Shown: positions 8,370 through 17,026 of the stretch, piece after piece
How positions within the stretch are numbered: position 1 is the stretch's first letter
How the letters are laid out: the number at the start of each line of letters is the position of its first letter
Source of the DNA: Candidatus Omnitrophota bacterium
GTDB taxonomy: Bacteria; Omnitrophota; Gorgyraeia; Tantalellales; Tantalellaceae
Reading direction: 5' to 3'
Assembly: GCA_014728045.1 (NCBI GenBank)
Contig: WJMH01000006.1
Span: 1 to 52,737, forward strand
DNA length: 52,737 nt
Made by a program: the position numbers and the translations under genes
Notes under the pieces: generated by a model
Seen by the model: only the letters and a program-made list of their open reading frames with translations
The model's database searches: none
Told to the model about the DNA's origin: nothing

Positions 8370-8398
8370 ATAATATCTGTATTTACGGGCGTTTTCAA
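8370..8398 (-). promoter_or_regulatory. Promoter of the asparaginase-aspD-aspT operon
   Basis: Minus-strand TTGAAA (8393-8398) and TATTAT (8370-8375) have a 17-base spacer. They lie 46 bases upstream of the asparaginase ATG. Confidence 0.7.
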
Positions 8399-8498
8399 GT
8401 CCGCTATGAAAATAAGCGGAATTGATCTATCGAGGACAGATTTTAAAATGATTATAAAATTCACATAAAATGTTGTGGCGAACATCCATGTTTAGGGG

Positions 8499-8504
8499 TA
8501 TAAT
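8499..8504 (+). promoter_or_regulatory. -10 element of the HD-GYP regulator gene
   Basis: A perfect TATAAT, 20 bases before the ATG at 8524. No good -35 is visible: TTGTGG at 8473-8478 gives a 20-base spacer, which is too long. The promoter may therefore be weak or activator-dependent. It is divergent from the asparaginase promoter. Confidence 0.5.
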
Positions 8505-8523
8505 AGTTAGAGAGGAGTCGGAC

Positions 8524-9714
8524 ATGAAGGCTAAGACCCGTAAAAAAAGGATCCTCATAGCCGATGCCGACAATATCAACTCGCAGCTTTTCAACGCGCT
8601 GTTGCGCAAACTGGGCTATGAAGGCATAAATGCCGCGACCGGTAAACAGGCCGTCCGTAAAGCTAAAAAGTACCTCCCCGACCTTATCCTTCTGGACGTT
8701 AACTTATCCGATCTTTCCGGCTTCAAGATCATTACTTCCCTCAAAAACGACTCAAACACTGCCCATATCCCAATAATTATCCTTACCGAACCCGACTCGA
8801 AGAAAGATGTCCTTAAGGGCATCTCCAGAGGCGCGAACGATTACATAACAAAGCCCATAGACATGCACGAACTCTCACTGAGAGTGCGAAATCACATAAA
8901 AATAAAAGAATATCAGGATTTCCTGAACGTTCATAATCTTGAACTTGAAAAACAGGTGCGCGACAGAACGCATAAACTGAGCGAAACGCTCGATGAACTT
9001 GACCAGGCGTACATCAAGATCAAGCTGGGGTATATGGACACCGTCCAGAAACTGGCTCTTACGGCCGAATATAAAGATGAAGATACCGGGGTGCATATTC
9101 GGCGCATCGGTCTCTACAGCCGTTTCCTTGCCAGGTCCGTCGGTATGGACGCGGAATTCGTGGATACCATTTATTATGCCTCCCCCATGCATGACATAGG
9201 TAAGGTCGGCATACCCGACAGGATACTGCTTAAGAACGCGGCCCTCTCCCGGACGGAATGGCAGGTGATGGTAACACACACCACGATCGGGCAGAAGATC
9301 CTGAACGGTTCGGACTCCCCGTTCATTCAAATGGCCGAAAAAATTGCATTATCCCACCACGAAAGATGGGATGGAAGCGGTTATCCGAATCGTATCAAAG
9401 GCAAAGACATACCGCTTGAAGCCAGAATAACCAATATAGCCGACCAGTATGACGCCCTCCGAAGCAGGAGACCTTATAAACCGGCTTTCGGCCATGAAAA
9501 AGTCCGCTTCATCATCACCAAAGGTGATGGCAGGACATCACCCGGACATTTTGATCCGGGCATCCTGGAAAGCTTCAGAAAAAACCATAAGAAAATAGAA
9601 GAGATCTATGAGACCCACAAGGACGACGATAACTCACCTCTGTACGTGAAAACCCCGGGAACGGTGTTTCTCCGCCCCCGGGGTTCTTCAACTAAACGCT
9701 GTTTTTCAGATTGA
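8524..9714 (+). CDS. Response regulator with HD-GYP phosphodiesterase domain (RpfG-like)
   Basis: A 396-residue cytoplasmic protein predicted to hydrolyse cyclic di-GMP under two-component control. The receiver domain (8-125) has Asp58 as phosphoacceptor and Lys110 in TKPID. A coiled-coil linker (about 130-165) follows, then an HD-GYP domain with HDIGK at 223-227, His278-His279 and RWDGSGYP ending at 288, so the metal-binding and GYP motifs are intact. The ATG at 8524 is chosen because GAGGAG lies 7 bases before it. The last 25 residues are not family-like and contain a GC-rich inverted repeat. No sensor kinase or GGDEF gene is nearby. Confidence 0.92.
   Translation: MKAKTRKKRILIADADNINSQLFNALLRKLGYEGINAATGKQAVRKAKKYLPDLILLDVNLSDLSGFKIITSLKNDSNTAHIPIIILTEPDSKKDVLKGISRGANDYITKPIDMHELSLRVRNHIKIKEYQDFLNVHNLELEKQVRDRTHKLSETLDELDQAYIKIKLGYMDTVQKLALTAEYKDEDTGVHIRRIGLYSRFLARSVGMDAEFVDTIYYASPMHDIGKVGIPDRILLKNAALSRTEWQVMVTHTTIGQKILNGSDSPFIQMAEKIALSHHERWDGSGYPNRIKGKDIPLEARITNIADQYDALRSRRPYKPAFGHEKVRFIITKGDGRTSPGHFDPGILESFRKNHKKIEEIYETHKDDDNSPLYVKTPGTVFLRPRGSSTKRCFSD
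9651..9685 (+). terminator. Inverted repeat at the 3' end of the HD-GYP gene
   Basis: AACCCCGG (9651-9658) pairs perfectly with CCGGGGTT (9678-9685) across a 19-base loop, followed by TCTTC. It lies inside the last codons of the HD-GYP gene. The T-run is poor, so termination is only a possibility. Confidence 0.35.
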
Positions 9715-9719
9715 ACCCG

Positions 9720-9944
9720 TCAGTTCTTTCCTCTTCCCTTGGTCTGTTTCCAGACATTGTGTGTATCGCTTTTCTGCTCGGGAGTTTCCGGTATCTGTTT
9801 CCTGAAAAGATCCGCAAAATCGCCCCAAAATTTCCTTACCATGGATTGTTCCTGTTCGGTACCCTGCTGTTTTTCGGCGGCAAACAAGACAGTGCTGCCC
9901 ATGACCAGCATCGCAACCAGTACAACCGCTATGAGCTTCTTCAT
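9720..9944 (-). CDS. Small secreted protein, unknown function
   Basis: A 74-residue protein with a signal peptide (MKKLIAVVLVAMLVMGS..., cleavage after LFA near residue 22). The short mature domain is polar, with one amphipathic stretch MVRKFWGDFADLFRKQ and a Lys/Arg-rich end. No family is recognised. AGGGAGGG precedes the ATG and a very good promoter lies at 9980-10008, so it forms its own transcription unit convergent with the HD-GYP gene. An overlapping frame gives an 84-residue product without a signal peptide and is judged spurious. Confidence 0.7.
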   Translation of the reverse strand: MKKLIAVVLVAMLVMGSTVLFAAEKQQGTEQEQSMVRKFWGDFADLFRKQIPETPEQKSDTHNVWKQTKGRGKN

Positions 9945-9979
9945 AATACCCTCCCTTCAATGATAAAAAGAACGAATAT

Positions 9980-10008
9980 ATTATACGCTAAAGTTTATGG
10001 GCGGGCAA
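9980..10008 (-). promoter_or_regulatory. Promoter of the small secreted protein gene
   Basis: Minus-strand TTGCCC (10003-10008) and TATAAT (9980-9985) have a 17-base spacer, again with the TAGCGTATAAT 11-mer. A GC-rich imperfect palindrome at 10022-10043 lies just upstream of the -35. Confidence 0.7.
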
Positions 10009-10021
10009 GTCCAGGCTCGCA

Positions 10022-10043
10022 AAAATCACCCCGGGGTCATTTT
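10022..10043. repeat. Imperfect 22-bp palindrome between divergent genes
   Basis: ACCCCGGGGT (10028-10037) is a perfect 10-bp palindrome. It is extended on the left by AAAAT-C and on the right by C-ATTTT, giving 10 of 11 matched arm positions with no loop. The lack of a loop argues against a terminator; its position 14 bases upstream of a -35 fits a protein-binding site. Confidence 0.45.
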
Positions 10044-10192
10044 GCCGTTTTGAATATCCCTCCAGCGGGTAACATCCTTGAGGACCTGTATCATTTGCTG
10101 TAGAGATACTGGAATGTCACACGCAAGTTATTCCTGAAAAATTCTGCGATTTCTGTTCTCTATATGCTTTTCTCGGGCGGCATAAGATATGG

Positions 10193-10198
10193 TATAAT
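10193..10198 (+). promoter_or_regulatory. -10 element of the 146-aa secreted protein gene
   Basis: Perfect TATAAT 36 bases before the ATG at 10235. The matching -35 region is poor (only TT of TTGACA at about 10170), so this is a partial promoter call. Confidence 0.45.
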
Positions 10199-10234
10199 AA
10201 ATCTGCTATCAGAAAAAGCCTGAAGGGAGTGCAT

Positions 10235-10675
10235 ATGAAGAAGATCACTATTTTGCTTGTTTTCTGTCTGTTCGTTGCAGCTTCATCTTACGCCCAAGTC
10301 GAGATCATTAAGACCGAGGAGGGCGACCAAGCAATCATCTCGGAAAACAAGAGACTTACCGTATTCAAGGACTCGCCCATAAGCGAAGGGGATTATATAT
10401 GCGTTTATCTTGATTCCTCGCTGCTTGAGGAAGAGGGCTACAACATAATCGAGTATTACATCCTGAATAAGATCGACAAGCACTACGTGACGGTAGGCAT
10501 GACCAAAGCAAAGATCCAATTGCCCCTGTACTTGATAACCGATGAAGAATATTCCGAAAGCTCAGTTCCTCTTGGGGGGTTCACTGTCTCGACCGGAACC
10601 TTCTTGGCAAGAGGCATCAAAATAAAGATAACGGTCACCGACGCGGAGCATATCACCGCGGAAATATTGGATTGA
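10235..10675 (+). CDS. Secreted beta-rich protein, unknown function
   Basis: A 146-residue product with a signal peptide (MKKITILLVFCLFVAASSYA, cleavage before QVE). The mature region alternates charged and hydrophobic residues (KRLTVFKDSPISEGDYICVYLD, IKIKITVTDAEHITAEILD), which suggests one beta-sandwich or barrel domain. It has no recognisable catalytic motif. An in-frame GTG lies two codons upstream, but the ATG at 10235 has AGGGAG at normal spacing. It is convergent with the DUF1846 gene; the 125 bases between them show no clear terminator. Confidence 0.72.
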   Translation: MKKITILLVFCLFVAASSYAQVEIIKTEEGDQAIISENKRLTVFKDSPISEGDYICVYLDSSLLEEEGYNIIEYYILNKIDKHYVTVGMTKAKIQLPLYLITDEEYSESSVPLGGFTVSTGTFLARGIKIKITVTDAEHITAEILD

Positions 10676-10800
10676 TCCTGCCTGCTACACACCGTGGCGA
10701 TCTGCAGAGACATATTCCCCTTCTCCATCAGAAGAAGACCTTAGACCTCTAGAGTTTTACACTATGGGGATAAAAGCCCGTTAGATGCTATCATTTGGTC

Positions 10801-12336
10801 TCAGGCCACAAAAAAACTCTTGGTGGCGAAATTCGGCTCGCTGGTAAGGTTTATGCCAAGTTTTCGAAGTCCGGCTTCATCTCCGGGGGTCGGCATATGG
10901 GTCAGATGAACGTCGTTACCTTTAAGTTCCTTGAGCTTATCCAGAGCGAGCTGCGCGGTCGGATTGGTAGCCGCGCTTATGCTCAGCGCTATCAGGGTCT
11001 CATCCAGGTCAAGGCTCATGTTCCTTTCCCTAGCAAGTTGTTTCTTGAACCTGCTGATAGAATCAACTATTGCGGGGGGAAGCAGGTGTATCTTGTCGGG
11101 AATCTCAGCAACTTCCTTTACTGCGTTCAGAATGAGGCTTGAAGCGGCATGCATGCTCGATGAATTCTTTCCTGTAACGACCCTGCCGTCGGCGAGAAGC
11201 ATGGCAGCACCGCAGAATATACCTTCGTGACCCTTCCCCTTGTTCTGTGCTTCGACCATTGCTTTCTTCGCCGGTTCGACCACCGGGCGATCCTCAGGCC
11301 GCATTCCTATCTCCTGCATTATAAGACGCGCCCTTTCAACGGTATCCTTGTCCGCAAAACCAATGGCATACTCGCACGAATACCTGAAATACCTTCTTAT
11401 GATCTCCTGCTTAGCGGCCTCTCGCACGGCATCATCATCAACTATACCGAACCCCGCCCTGTTAACACCCATATCGGTAGGAGACTTATACACGGTATCC
11501 TCTCCCATTATCTTCTCCAGTATCCTCTTCAGAAGAGGGAAAGCATCCACGTCACGGTTATAATTTATCGCCGTTTTACCGTAAGCTTCAAGATGGAAAG
11601 GATCTATCATGTTGAAATCCTTAAGATCTGCAGTAGCCGCCTCATAGGCGACGTTCACCGGATGCTTGAGAGGCAGGTTCCATATGGGAAAGGTCTCGAA
11701 CTTCGCGTATCCCGCATTTACTCCTCTGCGGTGTTCGTGATATACCTGCGAAAGGCTTGTGGCGAGCTTTCCGCTGCCCGGACCCGGGCCTGTTACCACC
11801 ACAAGCGGTCTTGTCGTCTCGATAAATTTATTCGCCCCGTACCCCTCATCGCTGACGATAAGGTCTACGTCGGTCGGATATCCTTTGGTGTACCGGTGTG
11901 TATAGACCTTGACACCGCGGCGTTCCAGTTTATTCTTGAATATCTTAGCCGATGGCTGATTCTCATAACGGGTAATGACGACCCCCGCAACACGCAATCC
12001 GCGTTCACCGAGCTCATCCAGCATCCTTAGCGCGTCGGAGTCATATGTTATACCGAAATCCGCCCGGACTTTTTTCCTCTCGATATCCCCTGCGTAAATA
12101 CAAAGGATTATCTCGGCCTTATCGGCGAGCTTCTGCAAAAGCTGCATCTTTACATCCGGAGCGAACCCGGGAAGTATCCTCGCGGCATGGAAATCATACA
12201 CTATTTTGCCGCCGAACTCGAGATAAAGCTTGTCCCCGAACTTTTCCACCCTTTGTAGGATGGCCTTGGTCTGTTCTTCCAGGTATTTGCCGTTATCAAA
12301 TCCGGCCTTATCCAACATCCTGGTCCTTATATCCAT
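10801..12336 (-). CDS. DUF1846/UPF0371 family protein
   Basis: A 511-residue cytoplasmic protein whose whole length matches, from memory, the DUF1846 (UPF0371) family of Firmicutes and scattered bacteria; its reaction is not established. Visible features are the N-terminal LEFGGKIVYDFHAARILPGF, a P-loop-like GPGPGSGK at 183-190, the conserved FPIWNLPLKHPVNVAYEAATADLKD region, and a C-terminal domain with KNSSSMHAAS. Its ATG directly follows the TAG of the PurF-like gene with no spacer, and the ribosome site GGAGG lies inside that gene, so translation is probably coupled. With carB upstream, the context points to nucleotide or carbamoyl-phosphate metabolism, by inference only. Confidence 0.85.
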   Translation of the reverse strand: MDIRTRMLDKAGFDNGKYLEEQTKAILQRVEKFGDKLYLEFGGKIVYDFHAARILPGFAPDVKMQLLQKLADKAEIILCIYAGDIERKKVRADFGITYDSDALRMLDELGERGLRVAGVVITRYENQPSAKIFKNKLERRGVKVYTHRYTKGYPTDVDLIVSDEGYGANKFIETTRPLVVVTGPGPGSGKLATSLSQVYHEHRRGVNAGYAKFETFPIWNLPLKHPVNVAYEAATADLKDFNMIDPFHLEAYGKTAINYNRDVDAFPLLKRILEKIMGEDTVYKSPTDMGVNRAGFGIVDDDAVREAAKQEIIRRYFRYSCEYAIGFADKDTVERARLIMQEIGMRPEDRPVVEPAKKAMVEAQNKGKGHEGIFCGAAMLLADGRVVTGKNSSSMHAASSLILNAVKEVAEIPDKIHLLPPAIVDSISRFKKQLARERNMSLDLDETLIALSISAATNPTAQLALDKLKELKGNDVHLTHMPTPGDEAGLRKLGINLTSEPNFATKSFFVA

Positions 12337-13782
12337 CTAGGCCTCCGTTTTTACGGCTTTCTTATTCTCCTTACGGATAGAACTTCCGGGACATTCACCG
12401 TTCCAGCAATAAGTGCACAGCTTCTCTCTGGGCAAACCAACGGCTTTGATCATGTCCTCCATAGTCTGGTATTTCAGTGTGGTAACGTCAATATCTTTTC
12501 TTATCCACTCGATCATCTGTTCATACTTATCTGAGCTCTCATCAACATATTCTGTGACGTCCTCAATATCGTGCCCTTCTATCGCCCGGATCGCTTTCCT
12601 GGCCGCCAGTTCGTTGATGCTGCGTGTTGATAAGCAAAATTTACAGGGGAACATAAGGGGCGGACAAGCCGGCCTCACGTGTACTTCCTTGGCACCGGCG
12701 TCCCAGAGTTTTTTAACGGTAAAGTTCTTCAACTGAGTGCCCCTGACTATTGAATCCTCGCAAATAGCTATCCTGTTATCCTCTATAACCTCTTTGATGG
12801 GGATAAGTTTCATGGTTGCGACAAGATCGCGGGTTTCCTGGGAGGGCGGGGTGTAACTGCGCCCATATCCGGGAGTATATTTAACAAGCGGCCTTCTTAA
12901 AGGTCTGCCGCTTTCCATGGCATACCCCAGAGCGTGTCCCATTCCCGAATCCGGTATCCCCGCAACCAGATCAAGTTCTACATCCTTATCATGCCTTGCC
13001 AGAGCTCTTCCGGCCCGCTCCCTTACTATCTCGGTATTTATGCCTTCGTAAGAGGATGCCGGAAAACCCGTATATATCCACAGGAATGTGCAGATCTGGG
13101 TTTTCTCCCCGGACTCTTTCTTCTGAACGGGACCATCTTCTGTAATAAGCACTATTTCTCCGGGTTCAAGATATTTTACTATTTCAAACCGGTTATTCGG
13201 GAAAGCGCTGGTTTCAGCAGTAACGGCCCAGGTATCATCCCGCTTTCCCAGCACAAGAGGCGTATACCCCAAACGGTCCCTTGCAGCATAGATCCCCTGT
13301 TCGTTCAGTAAAAGTAGCGAGCAGGAACCCTCTATTCTCTCCATCATCCTTTCGATGCCATCCACTATGCTGGTGCCCTGATTTATCAGCTTTGCTATGA
13401 GTTCGGTAATATTCACGGACACCGGGCTCATCTCACTGAACGAAACGCCCTCGCTGAGGAGTTGCTCGGCGAGCTGTTCGGCATTCTCGATCAGGCCACT
13501 GGTAACTATGCAAAAAGGGCCGAACTTGGAATTAAGGTACATCGGCTGCTCGTTGCAATCGCTTATAACGCCAATACCCATATTGCCACGCATACGTTTG
13601 GCATCGGTGTAGAACTTGGACTTGAACTGACTCTGGCTGATGTCATGTATCTGTCTCTGGAAAATATCCCCCAAAACCGCCATGCCACCGAATTCGGTAC
13701 CCAGATGTGAATGATAATCCGTCCCGTACAGGACCGTTGACGCGCAGTTACCTTTTGATACAGCTCCGAAAACACCGCTCAT
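12337..13782 (-). CDS. PurF-family amidophosphoribosyltransferase homologue with degenerate glutaminase domain
   Basis: A 481-residue relative of PurF, which makes phosphoribosylamine from PRPP and glutamine. The phosphoribosyltransferase half is recognisable: VAGIPDSGMGHALGY, GRSYTPPSQETR and the PRPP loop EDSIVRGT (342-349, usually DDSIVRGT). The four Fe-S ligand positions of B. subtilis-type PurF are kept (Cys231, Cys380, Cys456, Cys459). The N-terminal glutaminase is not intact: the residue after the initiator Met is Ser, not the nucleophile Cys (AGC codon). The Arg of the VRYST motif is absent, and the oxyanion-hole HNG is TSG (94-96). The start is secure (GAGGAG, 6 bases). It may be ammonia-dependent, or may not be a purine enzyme at all. 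It lies 43 bases after carB. Confidence 0.85.
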   Translation of the reverse strand: MSGVFGAVSKGNCASTVLYGTDYHSHLGTEFGGMAVLGDIFQRQIHDISQSQFKSKFYTDAKRMRGNMGIGVISDCNEQPMYLNSKFGPFCIVTSGLIENAEQLAEQLLSEGVSFSEMSPVSVNITELIAKLINQGTSIVDGIERMMERIEGSCSLLLLNEQGIYAARDRLGYTPLVLGKRDDTWAVTAETSAFPNNRFEIVKYLEPGEIVLITEDGPVQKKESGEKTQICTFLWIYTGFPASSYEGINTEIVRERAGRALARHDKDVELDLVAGIPDSGMGHALGYAMESGRPLRRPLVKYTPGYGRSYTPPSQETRDLVATMKLIPIKEVIEDNRIAICEDSIVRGTQLKNFTVKKLWDAGAKEVHVRPACPPLMFPCKFCLSTRSINELAARKAIRAIEGHDIEDVTEYVDESSDKYEQMIEWIRKDIDVTTLKYQTMEDMIKAVGLPREKLCTYCWNGECPGSSIRKENKKAVKTEA

Positions 13783-13825
13783 ATTTTTCTCCTCTTTAAT
13801 TCTTGCAATAACGAACTTATCTATT

Positions 13826-16800
13826 TTACCCGTGGTACTCCTGGAGAGCCTTGGGCACCATATCCCTGTTCTTCTTGATCGCTTCTATGCCCGCGACACT
13901 TGCCTCAGCAGCCGCGATGGACGTGACATACGGTGTCTTGCGCTGTATGGCAGCCATGCGTATATAGCTATCGTCGTATTTGCTGTCCTTGCCTATGGGC
14001 GTATTTATGACCATATGTATCTCATCGTTCTTGAGGGCGTCTGTTATATTAGGTCTGCCCTCATACAGCTTCTTTACCTCGACACAATCTATGCCGTTGC
14101 TGATGAGGTGCTCGCGTGTTCCCTTGGTAGCGTAGATATTCAGACCGAGATCCTTGATCTTCCTGGCTATCGGAACAAGGAACGGTTTATCTTTATCTGC
14201 CACCGTCAGAAGCACGTTCCCCTCTATTGGCAGCTTGGCACCAGTGGCCTCCTGGGCTTTGTAGAAAGCGTATTCAAAAGTATCGGCCGCTCCCATCACT
14301 TCGCCTGTCGCCCTCATCTCCGGCCCAAGAAGCGGATCCACCTCGGGGAACATATTGAACGGAAAGACCGCTTCCTTCACGCCGTAGAATTTGGGCTTCA
14401 TGCTCTTCAAGTCGTCATACTTGCTCAGCTTCTCACCTATCATCAGCTCCGTGGCGATACGGGCTATCGGCACCCCGGCCACTTTCGATACCAGCGGCAC
14501 CGTACGGGAAGCCCGGGGATTAGCTTCAAGTATATAAACGACATCGTCGCATATGGCATACTGTATGTTTATCAGACCGACCACCTTGAGCTCTTTGGCT
14601 ATCGCGCTGGTATATTCTTCGATTTTCTTGAGATGTTCCGGCTTGATAGTGCGGCTCGGGATAGAACAGGCCGAATCGCCCGAATGCACGCCGGCAAGTT
14701 CTATGTGTTCCATCACCGACGCTATAAAGGTCTCCTTCCCGTCTGATAGAGCATCCACTTCCGCCTCGGTGGCGCTTTCGAGGAACCTGTCTATGAGCAT
14801 CGGGTGCTCCGGACTGACCTTTATCGCTTCGGTTGCATATTTTGTAAGGGATTCTTCGTCATAGATTATTTCCATACCCCTACCGCCCAGTACGTAAGAA
14901 GGCCTCACCATAAGAGGAAACCCGATATTTTTGGCTATCTTAATCGCTTCATCCAGGGATCTTGCGATCCCGCTCTCCGGTTGCGGTATTCCCAACTCTA
15001 TCATCTTTTCCCGAAAGTGCTCCCTGTCTTCGGCGAAATGAATGCTCTCGGGGGAAGTACCCAGGATCTTCACGCCGTTATCTTTGAGCTCCTGCGCTAT
15101 GTTAAGAGGCGTCTGTCCTCCGAACTGCACGATGACACCCTCGGGCTTCTCCTTTTCGTATATAGCCATTACATCCTCAACGGTCAACGGTTCAAAGTAA
15201 AGTTTGTCCGAAGTATCGTAATCCGTTGATACCGTTTCCGGATTACAGTTGACCATGATGGTTTCAAATCCTTTCTCCCGCAAGGCGAAAGCCGCATGCA
15301 CACAGGTATAATCGAACTCTATTCCCTGCCCTATCCGGTTAGGCCCACCACCCAGGATCATGATCTTCCTGTTCTTGTCCACGGGAACATTGTCTTCACC
15401 GCAGCTGTAAGTGGAATAATAATAGGCTGCGTTCTCCACACCGCTTACCGGTACTGCTTCATAACGGGCGACCTTGCCTATTTTTAGCCTTCTTTTCCTT
15501 ATCTTTTTCTCATCCACCTTAAACAGCCCCGCGAGATACCTGTCGGAAAAACCCCACTCTTTGGCCTTGGCCAGCATATCGTCAGTCACACCGTCCCAGC
15601 CAATCTTGGCCATGTCAATCTCGAAATCGGCAAGCTCTTTCATCTCGTTGATGAACCATGGATGTATCGAAGTCACTTCGTGCAGGTCTTCAGGGCTTAT
15701 GCCTTTGCGCAGAGCCTCATACATTAAAAAGATGCGCTCACTTGAAGGAGGCGAAAGCCTGTGCCTTATCTCATCAACAGGAAGATCGCTGAAATCCTTC
15801 GCCCCGCCAAGCCCGTATCGTTTAATCTCAAGCGAACGTATAGACTTCTGGAAAGCTTCCTTGAAGGTCTTGCCTATGCTCATCACTTCACCGACGGCCT
15901 TCATCTGGGTCCCCAGAACATCCTTGGCCTGAGGGAATTTCTCAAAGGCCCACCGGGCGAACTTGATCACCACATAATCCCCGCTGGGTTCATATTTTTC
16001 CAGAGTGCCCTCTTTCCAGTAGGGTATCTCATCCATGGTCAGGCCGGCTGCGAGTTTTGTGGATATGCGGGCGATGGGAAACCCCGTCGCCTTAGAAGCA
16101 AGCGCGGAAGACCTGGAGGTACGGGGATTTATCTCTATGACCACCAGCCTATCGTCCTCGGCATTGTGCGCGAACTGAACGTTGGTCCCCCCCACAACTC
16201 CAATAGCATCAACGATCTTGTAAGCGACATCCTGCAGCTTCTTCTGGAGTTTCTCGGACACCGTCAGCATCGGGGCCGAACAGAAACTGTCCCCTGTATG
16301 CACCCCCATGGGGTCTATGTTCTCGATAAAGCAGACCGTTATTTTTTGGCCCTTCTCGTCCCTTACTACTTCCAGTTCCAGCTCTTCCCAGCCCAGGACC
16401 GACTCCTCGACCAGCACCTGATGCACGAGACTTGCAGCCAGACCGCGTGTCACTATCGTCCTCAGCTCCTCAACGTTATAAGCTATCCCGCCACCTGTGC
16501 CGCCGAGAGTATACGCAGGGCGCAGAACCACCGGGTAACCGAGCTGTTCGGCGATCTTCTCGGCTTCCTCGACAGAATGGCACGGTTCCGACTTGGCCAT
16601 CGGAACCCCCAGCCTGTTCATTGTCTCCTTGAAAGCGATACGATCCTCTCCCCTTTCTATCGTATCGGATTTGACACCGATGATATCTACCCCGTATTTT
16701 TCGAGTATGCCGGCCTTGTTGAGACTGGATGAAAGGTTAAGACCGGTCTGGCCGCCCAGATTGGGCAACAGCCCGTCGGGTTTTTCTTTTTTGATTATCC

Positions 16801-17026
16801 TTTCGAGGCTTTCCACGGTAAGCGGTTCGATGTAGGTCTTATCGGCGGTTTCCGGGTCGGTCATTATCGTCGCGGGGTTTGAATTGACCAGTACCACTTC
16901 ATACCCTTCTTCCTTGAGGGCCCTGCATGCCTGCGTACCTGAGTAATCGAATTCACAGGCCTGCCCTATGATTATCGGCCCCGAGCCTATTATCAGAATC
17001 TTATGGATATCATTTCGTTTTGGCAT
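13826..17026 (-). CDS. carB: Carbamoyl-phosphate synthase large subunit
   Basis: Makes carbamoyl phosphate from bicarbonate, ammonia and 2 ATP for pyrimidine and arginine synthesis. The 1066-residue product has the full internal duplication: two halves each with a pre-ATP-grasp start (KILIIGSGPIIIGQACEFDYSG and KIMILGGGPNRIGQGIEFDYTC), each followed by an ATP-grasp domain. The C-terminal MGS-like allosteric domain starts at about 940 (LLTVADKDKPFLVPIARKIKDLG). Of two adjacent ATGs, 17026 is preferred on spacing from AGGAGG. The glutaminase subunit gene carA is not in the window; the next gene is instead a PurF homologue with a dead glutaminase. A promoter and attenuator-like leader precede it. 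Confidence 0.95.
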   Translation of the reverse strand: MPKRNDIHKILIIGSGPIIIGQACEFDYSGTQACRALKEEGYEVVLVNSNPATIMTDPETADKTYIEPLTVESLERIIKKEKPDGLLPNLGGQTGLNLSSSLNKAGILEKYGVDIIGVKSDTIERGEDRIAFKETMNRLGVPMAKSEPCHSVEEAEKIAEQLGYPVVLRPAYTLGGTGGGIAYNVEELRTIVTRGLAASLVHQVLVEESVLGWEELELEVVRDEKGQKITVCFIENIDPMGVHTGDSFCSAPMLTVSEKLQKKLQDVAYKIVDAIGVVGGTNVQFAHNAEDDRLVVIEINPRTSRSSALASKATGFPIARISTKLAAGLTMDEIPYWKEGTLEKYEPSGDYVVIKFARWAFEKFPQAKDVLGTQMKAVGEVMSIGKTFKEAFQKSIRSLEIKRYGLGGAKDFSDLPVDEIRHRLSPPSSERIFLMYEALRKGISPEDLHEVTSIHPWFINEMKELADFEIDMAKIGWDGVTDDMLAKAKEWGFSDRYLAGLFKVDEKKIRKRRLKIGKVARYEAVPVSGVENAAYYYSTYSCGEDNVPVDKNRKIMILGGGPNRIGQGIEFDYTCVHAAFALREKGFETIMVNCNPETVSTDYDTSDKLYFEPLTVEDVMAIYEKEKPEGVIVQFGGQTPLNIAQELKDNGVKILGTSPESIHFAEDREHFREKMIELGIPQPESGIARSLDEAIKIAKNIGFPLMVRPSYVLGGRGMEIIYDEESLTKYATEAIKVSPEHPMLIDRFLESATEAEVDALSDGKETFIASVMEHIELAGVHSGDSACSIPSRTIKPEHLKKIEEYTSAIAKELKVVGLINIQYAICDDVVYILEANPRASRTVPLVSKVAGVPIARIATELMIGEKLSKYDDLKSMKPKFYGVKEAVFPFNMFPEVDPLLGPEMRATGEVMGAADTFEYAFYKAQEATGAKLPIEGNVLLTVADKDKPFLVPIARKIKDLGLNIYATKGTREHLISNGIDCVEVKKLYEGRPNITDALKNDEIHMVINTPIGKDSKYDDSYIRMAAIQRKTPYVTSIAAAEASVAGIEAIKKNRDMVPKALQEYHG

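Noticed and set aside
9706-9960. An alternative 84-residue minus-strand frame overlapping the small secreted protein gene
   Set aside because: The frame used at 9720-9944 has a signal peptide and a properly spaced ribosome site; the alternative has neither.
13832-16732. Several long plus-strand frames opposite carB
   Set aside because: All mirror codons of carB, which is intact over 1066 residues; none has a start signal or domain.
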